Under the pieces are notes generated by a model. That model made no database searches, was not told the DNA's origin, and saw nothing but the letters and a program-made list of their open reading frames with translations. Source: Saprospiraceae bacterium (GTDB taxonomy: Bacteria; Bacteroidota; Bacteroidia; Chitinophagales; Saprospiraceae). Taken from it: a stretch of DNA of 42,302 nt. Numbering within the stretch: position 1 is the first letter of the stretch; every line of letters begins with the position of its first letter. Both the position numbers and the translations under genes were made by a program. Below, in pieces: positions 8,857 through 16,941 of this stretch. The stretch lies in contig JAHDES010000053.1 in NCBI GenBank assembly GCA_020628645.1, positions 1 through 42,302 on the forward strand. Direction: 5' to 3'.

Positions 8857-9337
8857 AGATTATGGTTTTAAAAGTTAAAAAAATAGGGGAGCTTTTGGGA
8901 TGATAGTCAATTCTAAATAGATTGTATATTCGAATTGATGATTCAAATATAATCTAAAAAATTACACAAATAAACTTTTTTGATTACATTAACTATTTAA
9001 TAATCAAAAAGGTGACATTCTGTCCCTAAAGCACAGTAGTTGAAAATTGGTGATGAAGGAAAGGTGTGTATAGCTTAATATGTTTTTTGTTTTTTAACAT
9101 TTTAACACGAAAACTATGCCTAAAAAAAGAAATAAAGGAATTAACAAAACAGTTAATACTGAAAATCCGTATTTTTGAAATAGAATCGTCTTGAATTAAA
9201 AATTATCGTTCTTATACAAATTGTGTGGAATGAAAATACGATGACTCGATTCCCGATGACTATCAGGATAAGAGACAAGTGTTTTGAAGTTCCATTGAAG
9301 TCACGATTTATGTCTAAGAACCAAAATTAGTGGTCTT
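8857..9337. other. Divergent intergenic region, about 480 bp
   Basis: Spacer between the SWIM operon (minus) and the thioredoxin-like gene (plus). It contains a minus-strand candidate promoter (8944-8951), a plus-strand TATTTTTG octamer (9170-9177), and two short direct repeats: CGATGACT at 9239-9246 and 9254-9261, and TGAAGT at 9285-9290 and 9296-9301. A 20-codon frame, ATG at 9116 to TGA at 9178, has a basic start (MPKKRNKG) but nothing else in support. No tRNA or other RNA gene was recognised. Confidence 0.4.
8944..8951 (-). promoter_or_regulatory. Candidate -7 element of the SWIM operon
   Basis: CAAATATA on the plus strand reads TATATTTG on the minus strand, an exact TAnnTTTG match about 90 bp before the SWIM ATG. 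A possible -33 TTG lies at 8967-8969 on the minus strand, but the spacer is about 15 bp, shorter than the usual 19-21. Confidence 0.4.
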
Positions 9338-9814
9338 ATGTCTAAATCCATTTTTTATTTCCTCAGTGCTTGTTTGCTTGTTTTATCTGCTTGTAATGGC
9401 TCTAGAATGGTAAGTTCTACTTCTACTATGTCAAAATCTGCAGTTAATTTTGTGGAATCTAATTCTCTTTCCGCAATTTTAGATCAAGCAGAAGAAGAAG
9501 GTAAATTAGTTTTTGTTGATTTTTATGCAGATTGGTGCGGCCCCTGTAAATTAATGGATAAAGATGTATTTACGGATCAACGAATTGCAGATGAATTAAA
9601 TGAAAATTTTATTAGTTATAAAGTGAATGGCGAGAAAGGAAATGGTCCCAATTTAATGGGATTATTAGAAGTTTATGCCTATCCTACCTTACTATTTTTA
9701 GACGATCAAGGACGTGTCCTAGTACGAAAAGAAGGCGCAGCTTATCATACCGAGCTTCGTCGCTTGATGCAAGAGGCATTGGATCGTCGAGAAATACCTG
9801 TTTCTTCCCGTTAA
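9338..9814 (+). CDS. Thioredoxin-fold lipoprotein
   Basis: A 158-residue exported lipoprotein. The N-terminus has a hydrophobic signal and lipobox LSAC with the lipid-modified cysteine at position 19. The mature part carries a thioredoxin fold: FVDFYADWCGPCK places the redox pair at C67 and C70, and AYPTLLFLDDQGRVL contains the cis-proline loop. This is the Thioredoxin_7/DsbD-gamma-like class, which reduces or isomerises disulfides of envelope proteins. It probably acts in the periplasm, anchored to a membrane. A GNAT gene begins 10 bp after its stop, suggesting co-transcription though the functions are not obviously linked. Confidence 0.88.
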   Translation: MSKSIFYFLSACLLVLSACNGSRMVSSTSTMSKSAVNFVESNSLSAILDQAEEEGKLVFVDFYADWCGPCKLMDKDVFTDQRIADELNENFISYKVNGEKGNGPNLMGLLEVYAYPTLLFLDDQGRVLVRKEGAAYHTELRRLMQEALDRREIPVSSR

Positions 9815-9824
9815 TATAATTTCA

Positions 9825-10352
9825 GTGCAATTTACTCCTTTTCCTATACTATACACTGAACGACTCTTACTTCGCCAACTTACCCTTGACGATTGGGAGC
9901 AAATTTCCTTTCTACGTTCTGATTCTATCGTTAATCAATATGTCGATAGACCTCCTGCTTACTCCAAAGAAGATGCGATAGCGTTTATTCAAAAAATAAA
10001 TACGGGAATCAAAGAGGGTAAATATATTTATTGGGCACTTGTGCCAAAAGGAGAACAACAACTTATTGGTACTATTTGTCTTTGGAATTTCTCTCAAGAA
10101 AATACAGTAGCTGATATTGGTTATGATTTACATCCTAAAGCTCAAGGAAAAGGATACATGTCAGAAGCTGTACAATGCATTCTTTATTATGGCTTCGAAC
10201 AACTTCATTTACAAAAAATAGAAGCTTATACCCATCGAAATAATGAAGCATCCATTCGTTTATTAGAGCGTCTTAACTTCCAATTCTGCGCTGAAAAAAG
10301 TGATCCTCATAATGCAGATCACCTCATTTTTGTCAAAGAAAAGGCGAAATAG
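9825..10352 (+). CDS. GNAT acetyltransferase (RimJ/RimL-like)
   Basis: A 175-residue cytoplasmic N-acetyltransferase. The N-terminal TERLLLRQLTLDDWEQI is typical of the RimJ/RimL (Acetyltransf_3) group. The acetyl-CoA pyrophosphate loop QGKGYMSEAV lies near residue 107. The C-terminal NNEASIRLLERLNFQ is the usual closing helix and strand. The start must be GTG (9825-9827), because no in-frame ATG lies before the conserved N-terminal motif. That start is 10 bp after the thioredoxin-like stop. These enzymes acetylate ribosomal proteins, antibiotics or small amines; the substrate cannot be told here. Confidence 0.88.
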   Translation: MQFTPFPILYTERLLLRQLTLDDWEQISFLRSDSIVNQYVDRPPAYSKEDAIAFIQKINTGIKEGKYIYWALVPKGEQQLIGTICLWNFSQENTVADIGYDLHPKAQGKGYMSEAVQCILYYGFEQLHLQKIEAYTHRNNEASIRLLERLNFQFCAEKSDPHNADHLIFVKEKAK

Positions 10353-10430
10353 CTTATTAATTCTCCTTCTTTCATTTTCTCATTGGTAAATAGTTTTATC
10401 TTTATTCGTAAAGAATAAAATTGATCTCCT

Positions 10431-12881
10431 ATGATAAAAAAAATATTACTCACGACACTTAGTTTATTATTTATTGCTAGTATTTCTTTTGCTCAACTTG
10501 AAGAAATTATGGGTTGCCACCATCGGCACCAACAAATAAAAATGGAACCACCCACCGAGGAAGAAAAATTAGCGATGTTACTAAGTGCTGCTCGTTCTGA
10601 TACCATGGATATTCTTAACTATACCATCAATTTGGAGATAATGAGTACAAGTGCACGTTTTATCAAAGGAAGTACCGCCTTAACGATCACTCCTTTGATG
10701 GCAAACGTCAATCAAATAAATCTAGATTTGTTAGAACTTCAAGTGGATTCTGTTCTGATGAATGCGATGCCTTTGACCTATTCTTATGATGGGCTACTAT
10801 TGTATGTTGATTTTCCAACTGATCTAGAAATTGGTACTACCTATACGATTGAAGTATTCTATGAAGGTGCGCCAATGGTTGATCCAAGTGGATTTGGAGG
10901 GCTTGACTTTCAAAATGGTTATGCTTATAACTTAGGAATTGGTTTAACATCGAATCCTCCAAATTTTGGTCGAAGCTGGTATCCTTGTTTTGATAGTTTT
11001 GTGGAACGCGCCACTTATGAGTTTAATATTTTTACTAGAGGAAATAACAAAGCCTATTGCGTAGGTACATTTATTGAAGAAGTACCTATCGTGGGAGATA
11101 CGATCCGTCGTACGTACCAAATGAATCAGTTAATTCCTACCTATCTTTCGTCTATTGCCGTTTCTAATTATCAAGAGATTAATGATGTCCATAATGGAGA
11201 AAGTGGAGCAATCCCTACTCAGCTATTATGTAAGCCTGAAGATGTAGCCGATATGACTAGTACATTTGTTGAATTAGGAGATGCTATTGATGCCTTTGAG
11301 TTTTGGTATGGACCTTATCCGTGGGAACGTGTAGGCTATGTATCAACACCAAGAGGAGCTATGGAACATCCTACTAATATTGCATATCCAACAAGTACTG
11401 CAGTTGGAGGAAACACCTTTGGGCATCGTCGTTTAATGGCCCATGAGTTGGCGCATTGTTGGTGGGGTGATGTTGTAACAGTAGGCTCTGCCAGAGATAT
11501 GTGGGTAAAAGAAGGAAATGCCGAATATGGTGCTCATTTAATGACAGAATATGCATTTGGACATGAAGCTTTTATCGACCAAGTGAAAGATAATCATTTA
11601 GACAATGTATTACAATCTGCCCATGTGGATGATGATGGTTTTCAGCCTTTATCTAATATTCCATTTGAACATATTTATGGAACGCATACCTATCGCAAAG
11701 GGGCTGCTATGCTACACAATATGCGTGGTTATCTAGGAGATTCTCTTTTTAGAGTAGGTCAACGAGCAGTACTAGATCAATATGCTTATCAATCGGCGAG
11801 CGCGCAACAATATCGAGATGCTTTGACAGCTTCAACAGGCTATGATATGACTGATTTTTTTGACGCTTGGATTTTAAATCCAGGATATTCTGCATTTGAA
11901 GTAAATGAGAAAGATTATATCGCAGGAGCTACAGGTTTTGAAACCAATTTAACTATCGAACAAAAAGTAAGAGCAGCACCCAATTATCACCAAAATGTAC
12001 CTATAGATGTTACCTTTATAGATGCTGCGGGAAATCAAGAAACGCACAACGTCATGTGTTCAGGACAATATACAGATGTGAGTATTTCTGGAAATGTAGA
12101 ACCTTACTTAATAACGATCAATCAACACAATCGCTTGAATATGGCGCACATGAGCGATCAAGAGATACTAGAAGAGACGGGCTCCAATAATTTAGAATAT
12201 TCTCAACTAGCGTTTAGTGTAGATGCGATTAATACTCCTACTTTAATTCATGCCGATCATTATTGGGTAGCTCCAGATCCTATTGAATTTAATCCAGATA
12301 ATGCACAAATCTCCAGCACGCATTATTGGCGTATTGAGGGTGATTTTGAAAATGGTTTAGAAGCAAAAGCTACTTTTGAGTATCGAAAACTATTAGATGA
12401 AGATTTAGTAGGAACAACTGAAAATGACATCATCTTAATTTATAGACGAGGGTTTGGATATGAATGGGAAGAATATCCATTTTATTCAAAATTAGCTCTT
12501 GTTCCTACAGATGGTAATGGATTTTTTAATTTAACACGAGTTTTGCCAGGCGAATATACCTTTGCTAATGGCACTTTACCCTTATATACTTCCACAAAAG
12601 AAGTAACTGGAAAAGAGCATAATCCGATTCAATTATCACCGAATCCTGCTATTAATCAAGTAGTGCTACAAAAAGAATTCGATCATTTTATAAATCATCT
12701 TCAATTAGAATTGATTGCATCAAACGGGCAAGTAGTTCAACAAGAAGAACTTCATGTACATGATTCTTTTTTACAACATCAACTTGATTTGAGCTCCTTT
12801 CCTGTAGGAATGTATTGGGTGAAATTAACGGATGAAACAGGTTTTTTAATCGGGGTAGAAGCTTTAGAAATTATTCGATAA
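10431..12881 (+). CDS. Secreted M1-family metallopeptidase with T9SS sorting domain
   Basis: An 816-residue secreted zinc peptidase of the M1 (aminopeptidase N) family. The signal peptide is residues 1-21, ending SFAQ. The N-terminal beta domain spans about 55-250. The zinc site is complete: H338-E339-xx-H342 followed 18 residues later by E361. The substrate-binding GxMEN motif appears as GAMEH (309-313), with His in place of Asn. Tyr421 in YRKG fits the transition-state tyrosine. The last 85 or so residues, beginning LSPNPAINQVVL and including FPVGMYWVKL, form a type A T9SS sorting domain, so the enzyme is exported to the surface or medium. It probably trims peptides for nutrition. It appears to be transcribed alone. 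Confidence 0.92.
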   Translation: MIKKILLTTLSLLFIASISFAQLEEIMGCHHRHQQIKMEPPTEEEKLAMLLSAARSDTMDILNYTINLEIMSTSARFIKGSTALTITPLMANVNQINLDLLELQVDSVLMNAMPLTYSYDGLLLYVDFPTDLEIGTTYTIEVFYEGAPMVDPSGFGGLDFQNGYAYNLGIGLTSNPPNFGRSWYPCFDSFVERATYEFNIFTRGNNKAYCVGTFIEEVPIVGDTIRRTYQMNQLIPTYLSSIAVSNYQEINDVHNGESGAIPTQLLCKPEDVADMTSTFVELGDAIDAFEFWYGPYPWERVGYVSTPRGAMEHPTNIAYPTSTAVGGNTFGHRRLMAHELAHCWWGDVVTVGSARDMWVKEGNAEYGAHLMTEYAFGHEAFIDQVKDNHLDNVLQSAHVDDDGFQPLSNIPFEHIYGTHTYRKGAAMLHNMRGYLGDSLFRVGQRAVLDQYAYQSASAQQYRDALTASTGYDMTDFFDAWILNPGYSAFEVNEKDYIAGATGFETNLTIEQKVRAAPNYHQNVPIDVTFIDAAGNQETHNVMCSGQYTDVSISGNVEPYLITINQHNRLNMAHMSDQEILEETGSNNLEYSQLAFSVDAINTPTLIHADHYWVAPDPIEFNPDNAQISSTHYWRIEGDFENGLEAKATFEYRKLLDEDLVGTTENDIILIYRRGFGYEWEEYPFYSKLALVPTDGNGFFNLTRVLPGEYTFANGTLPLYTSTKEVTGKEHNPIQLSPNPAINQVVLQKEFDHFINHLQLELIASNGQVVQQEELHVHDSFLQHQLDLSSFPVGMYWVKLTDETGFLIGVEALEIIR

Positions 12882-12915
12882 GAATTTTTTGGAGATTCTC
12901 TCATTCTTTACTATG

Positions 12916-12938
12916 CATGAAACGAGCATGATATTTAT
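12916..12938 (+). repeat. 23-bp direct repeat, copy 1
   Basis: Starts CATGAAACGAGCATGA and ends TATTTAT. It is identical over 23 bases to the copy at 13095-13117, offset by 179 bp. Both copies are followed by similar AT-rich sequence with AAT. Possibly the end of a small repeated intergenic element. Confidence 0.75.
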
Positions 12939-13041
12939 GAATCTCAAATTAACAAACAAGAACGTGATTAATTATAGTGCATAAGTAGATAGAAAATGCT
13001 TTACATTTTCGGGTATAAGTGTATTTCATGCACTTGTCCAC

Positions 13042-13064
13042 ACAAAATTTCTTAGAAATTTTGT
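13042..13064. repeat. Perfect hairpin between the direct repeats
   Basis: ACAAAATTTC-TTA-GAAATTTTGT has 10-bp perfect arms and a 3-nt loop. No T-run follows on the plus strand, so it is a poor intrinsic terminator. It is more likely part of the repeated element, or a protein-binding palindrome. Confidence 0.6.
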
Positions 13065-13094
13065 AAATCCACTTATTCACAATTTTGTTAGCCA

Positions 13095-13117
13095 CATGAA
13101 ACGAGCATGATATTTAT
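13095..13117 (+). repeat. 23-bp direct repeat, copy 2
   Basis: Second exact copy of the repeat at 12916-12938. It lies 114 bp before the ligase start codon. Confidence 0.75.
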
Positions 13118-13231
13118 TAATCATAATATCACACAAGGGAATGATTAAAAAATATTATGCGAGAACGAAGTGGTTACATCTGTGCAGAAATTTAGCTGCA
13201 TTTTGCGTAGCCTCAGATAAATTTTAAACAG

Positions 13232-14824
13232 ATGAAAAAAGTAGCTCTACTTTTTACACAACTGGATCAAACTACCAAAACGAATGCTAAAGTTGATGCC
13301 TTAGCTCAATATTTTGCACAAGCTGATGAGCAAGATCGCTTGTGGACGATTGCTATTCTTTCACATCGTCGTCCCAAACGCACGGTCAAAACGAGTCAAT
13401 TGCGCGAATGGGCCGCAGAACTAAGTGCTTTACCCCAATGGTTGTTCGAAGATTCTTATCATGTCGTAGGGGATTTGGCAGAGACGATTGCTTTGGTATT
13501 ACCCAAACCAAGTTCATCAAGTACACAAAATTTTACTTATTGGATTAACTTCATCAAATCATTAGCTGATTTAGAAGAGGAAGAAAAAGCGAAACAGGTG
13601 AAGGCGGCTTGGTTCAGTTTATCGTATGAAGAACGCTTTATTTTTAATAAACTCATCACGGGAGGCTTTCGAGTAGGAGTTTCCCAAAAATTGATGGTAA
13701 AGGCCTTATCAAAGTATACAGGTATTGAAGAAAATCAATTGGCTCATCGTCTCATGGGGAATTGGACTCCTGATGATACTACTTTTCAGGATTTAATTCT
13801 TTCTGAAAATCCATTGGATGATATTTCTAAACCTTATCCTTTTTATTTGGCGTATGCCTTAGATGTTAAATTTGAAGACTTGGGGTCTCCTGATGATTGG
13901 CAAGCCGAGCGAAAGTGGGATGGTATTCGAGGGCAAATCATTATTCGAGAAGGAGAAATTTTTGTTTGGTCAAGAGGAGAGGAACTGGTAACGGATAAAT
14001 TTCCTGAGTACAAACCTTTAGCTCAATTATTACCTAATGGAACTGTTCTAGATGGTGAGATTCTTCCTTTTAAAGAGGGGAAGCCACTTTCCTTTAATGA
14101 ATTACAAACCCGTATTGGCAGAAAAAATGTCACCAAAAAAATCTTACAAAATGTCCCAGTCGTTTTGATGGTGTATGATCTATTAGAATATAATGGAGAA
14201 GATATTCGTACACGTTCTTTACATGATCGAAGAGGCTTATTAGAAGAATTAGTAGACCAATATCCTACAGACGGAATTTTGCTACTTTCAGATACTTTAA
14301 ATGCTCAATCATGGGAAGAACTTGCTGCTATACGTGAAACTTCCAGACAACATCATAGCGAAGGCTTGATGCTTAAACGTAAAGATTCTATTTATCAAGC
14401 AGGGCGAAAACGCGGTGATTGGTGGAAATGGAAAGTGGATCCCCTTGTGATTGATGCCGTATTAATTTATGCGCAGCGCGGGCATGGGCGACGAGCCAAT
14501 TTGTATACTGATTACACCTTTGCCGTATGGGATGAAGATCGGCTAGTACCTTTCACGAAAGCATATTCAGGATTGACGGATAAGGAATTTCAAGAGGTGA
14601 CCGATTATGTCAAAAAAAATACGATTGAACGATTTGGGCCAGTTCGTTCCGTAACGCCCAATTTGGTATTTGAAATTGCTTTTGAAGGAATCAATGCTTC
14701 TACCCGTCATAAATCTGGGGTTGCATTGCGATTTCCACGAATGAGTCGCTGGCGGAAAGATAAGCCCAAAGAAGAAGCGAATACCTTAGCAGATTTAAAA
14801 GCGATGTTAAAGCAATATGAGTGA
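13232..14824 (+). CDS. ATP-dependent DNA ligase (PP_1105-like family)
   Basis: A 530-residue cytoplasmic ligase that seals nicks using ATP. An N-terminal DNA-binding domain (about 1-200) precedes the adenylation domain. The AMP-accepting lysine is K228 in RKWDGIRG (motif I). Other motifs are VLDGEILPF (III), LMVYDLLEYNG (IIIa), SEGLMLKRKD (IV) and DWWKWK (V), followed by an OB fold. Size and motifs fit the bacterial cisplatin-damage-response ligase family. That gene is usually clustered with an MBL-fold exonuclease, a DEXH helicase and a PdeM-like phosphoesterase; none is in this window. The next gene downstream is convergent, 7 bp away, so the ligase is the last or only gene of its unit. Confidence 0.93.
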   Translation: MKKVALLFTQLDQTTKTNAKVDALAQYFAQADEQDRLWTIAILSHRRPKRTVKTSQLREWAAELSALPQWLFEDSYHVVGDLAETIALVLPKPSSSSTQNFTYWINFIKSLADLEEEEKAKQVKAAWFSLSYEERFIFNKLITGGFRVGVSQKLMVKALSKYTGIEENQLAHRLMGNWTPDDTTFQDLILSENPLDDISKPYPFYLAYALDVKFEDLGSPDDWQAERKWDGIRGQIIIREGEIFVWSRGEELVTDKFPEYKPLAQLLPNGTVLDGEILPFKEGKPLSFNELQTRIGRKNVTKKILQNVPVVLMVYDLLEYNGEDIRTRSLHDRRGLLEELVDQYPTDGILLLSDTLNAQSWEELAAIRETSRQHHSEGLMLKRKDSIYQAGRKRGDWWKWKVDPLVIDAVLIYAQRGHGRRANLYTDYTFAVWDEDRLVPFTKAYSGLTDKEFQEVTDYVKKNTIERFGPVRSVTPNLVFEIAFEGINASTRHKSGVALRFPRMSRWRKDKPKEEANTLADLKAMLKQYE

Positions 14825-14831
14825 TGATTTT

Positions 14832-16676
14832 CTACTGTATCAAACTTATATCTCCTGTATAAATTAATGTTTCGCCATCAAGAAATTGAATTTCCGCAAC
14901 AAAAAGATAGACACCATTTTCTACAAGTTTCCCTTTATAACGTCCATTCCAACCATTATTCAAGCTGTTGGGCAAAAAGTCATTTTGCTGAAAAAGCAAT
15001 TGTCCCCAGCGATCAAAAATTTGTAAGGATTCGATTTGTTGGACATTAGGTTCATTAGCAAAAATGGTAAATACATCATTGATGCCATCCTCATTAGGAG
15101 AGAACGCATTTGGAATGTAAACTTCTCGCACTTCTTCAACTTGTACATAAATAGAATCAGCAGCAATACAATCACCTTCAGAATTAGCGATGACAATAAG
15201 TTCGGATGAAGCAATAGGTGTGAAATTAATCGTTTCACAGTCAGGTTCACATTCTGAAATAGATGGAGGTTGCCAAGTATAATTGCTTACAGGAAGACTA
15301 GCAAAAGGCTCAATAGTAACGGCTTCACCGAGATTAACCGTCAAGTCTCCTCCTAAATCAATAATAAAAGGAGGAGGAGCTTCTAGAGAAAGCACAGTAT
15401 CTAAAACACAGCCAAATCGATCTAGAAATTGAATATCATAATCTCCTGCTAGCAAATTGAAAAAGTCGTTATCAATTTGTTCTTCATCATTGAAATAAAG
15501 TTCTAAAGGCAATGCTCCATTTGAAATAGAAGAAATACCAATGGATCCATTTGCTAAATAATCACAGGCAGGATCAGAAGTTGTAAAAGTTGCATCAATT
15601 TCAGTATCAGGAACAATTGTTAAATCTAAGGTAACAATACTGTCACAACCCAAATACGTCAAAAGACTATCGACATAAACCCCAGTTTCAGCATATAATT
15701 GATCTTTTAATTCAAAGGCTAATCCTTCACATAATGTATCGATGATGGTATAAAATTTAGGAACAACATTTACAATTTTGATATTAGAAACAATACGGCA
15801 TTTTTGGTTTTGAATATTCACAGCACTATTCGCCAAGACAAAACGATAATAATACATGCCACCCGATAAATTGGTAAATGGGAAACTCGTACTCGTTTCG
15901 CCAGAAATATCTGTCCACGTAAATCCTCCGTCCAAACTTTCTTGCCATTGAATATAAGTGGTATCATAGGGACTATCCAAAATCGTTGCATCTAAATCAA
16001 TTGGATTTCCATCCTCACAGATATTAGCGACTTGATCAGGTAAAATGAGTGCTTCAGGACCGCAAGCCCGAAAAGAGATATTATCCAAAGCCAAATCATT
16101 CCCTATTCCTCCTGGGGCATTATTCTGAAGGGCGAGTGTAATGGAAGTTTGATTCGGTAAAGTCGTAAACGTAAAACCAAAGGTTTCCCATTTTTCATTT
16201 CGGGGGATATTTCCAGTATTGTAAACTTCTACACCATCTAATAAAAAAGAGATATTCGGTTGTATTCCATCGGCTAAATTGTATACATCGGCTGAAAAAG
16301 AATACAGTGTATTATCACAAAGTCCATCCACTTCTTGTTCGTAAAACAAACCAGGTTCATAACTCGCATTGACCACCATCATATAACCATTTGGATCATC
16401 GCTATTGTCGGTAATGTCTGACCAATTAGGCCCTGCAAATGATCCCCAATTCGTCGTGTTATTCGTAATCGTATAATTGCCATCATTAGGAGGTGGATTG
16501 AAAGCATAGCCATAACCAGGTGCGATTTGAGGATTAGGGTTGAGGATATTAGAAGCACCTGAACCAAAATCTCCATCGGAAAATATATTTTCTCCTAAAT
16601 TTCCTTCACATACTTGACCGTTTACAATTGCAAAGTTTAACAGGAAAAAGACTAGACTTAAAATGTCTTTGTTCAT
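14832..16676 (-). CDS. Secreted multidomain protein with CHU_C (T9SS type B) C-terminus
   Basis: A 614-residue secreted protein. The signal peptide is residues 1-20 (ending IVNGQ). Residues of about 25-205 form a galactose-binding-like or carbohydrate-binding-like beta sandwich (DGEFG-type start, ALDNISFRACGP end). An Ig-like region spans about 210-310, then a segment ending with CDSIVTLDLTI (near 350). A SprB-like repeat follows at about 360-435 (SDPACDYLANGSIGISS, LLAGDYDIQFLDRFGC). The C-terminal domain from residue 519 (YIPNAFSPNEDGINDVF, then IFDRWGQLLF and NGVYLFVAEI) is the gliding-motility-associated CHU_C domain, which directs type B T9SS export. It is likely a surface adhesin or matrix protein. 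It converges on the ligase gene with no visible terminator. Confidence 0.88.
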   Translation of the reverse strand: MNKDILSLVFFLLNFAIVNGQVCEGNLGENIFSDGDFGSGASNILNPNPQIAPGYGYAFNPPPNDGNYTITNNTTNWGSFAGPNWSDITDNSDDPNGYMMVVNASYEPGLFYEQEVDGLCDNTLYSFSADVYNLADGIQPNISFLLDGVEVYNTGNIPRNEKWETFGFTFTTLPNQTSITLALQNNAPGGIGNDLALDNISFRACGPEALILPDQVANICEDGNPIDLDATILDSPYDTTYIQWQESLDGGFTWTDISGETSTSFPFTNLSGGMYYYRFVLANSAVNIQNQKCRIVSNIKIVNVVPKFYTIIDTLCEGLAFELKDQLYAETGVYVDSLLTYLGCDSIVTLDLTIVPDTEIDATFTTSDPACDYLANGSIGISSISNGALPLELYFNDEEQIDNDFFNLLAGDYDIQFLDRFGCVLDTVLSLEAPPPFIIDLGGDLTVNLGEAVTIEPFASLPVSNYTWQPPSISECEPDCETINFTPIASSELIVIANSEGDCIAADSIYVQVEEVREVYIPNAFSPNEDGINDVFTIFANEPNVQQIESLQIFDRWGQLLFQQNDFLPNSLNNGWNGRYKGKLVENGVYLFVAEIQFLDGETLIYTGDISLIQ

Positions 16677-16941
16677 ACAATCTTTATTGAATAGGAAAGT
16701 TAAAAAACTTCATTTGCCTAATCGAATAAATGCTATTATTTATTTGTAAAGTTGCTACACATCTTACTGAAAAGTTGCTTTTCCTTCTTTTGAAGTACTT
16801 CTTTTAGCAAAATAGATTTCCTTTTTATTTGTCACACCATGTCTTTTTCTGGATTAATTACAAAGTAACATTTCATGAAAAGTACAAACATAAGTTTCAA
16901 AGGGAACGAAACTATCTATTCAAACGCTCAAATTCTTTTTT
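16677..16941. promoter_or_regulatory. Divergent promoter region of two T9SS cargo genes
   Basis: A 265-bp spacer with outward-facing genes on both sides, so both promoters must lie here. CAAACATA at 16885-16892 reads TATGTTTG on the minus strand, an exact TAnnTTTG match, but it is about 210 bp from the minus-strand ATG and lacks a well-spaced -33. No exact match was found for the plus-strand gene. Confidence 0.35.

Larger units (their letters stand above)
12882..13231. other. Intergenic region with repeats, 350 bp
   Basis: Between the M1 peptidase and the DNA ligase, both plus strand. It contains two copies of a 23-bp direct repeat and a perfect 10-bp hairpin between them (separate entries). 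There is no open frame of note and no RNA gene was recognised. Confidence 0.5.

Noticed and set aside
9116-9178. 20-codon frame with a basic N-terminus between the SWIM operon and the thioredoxin-like gene
   Set aside because: Too short to judge; its end overlaps a TATTTTTG promoter-like octamer, and nothing indicates translation. Conservation in relatives would be needed.
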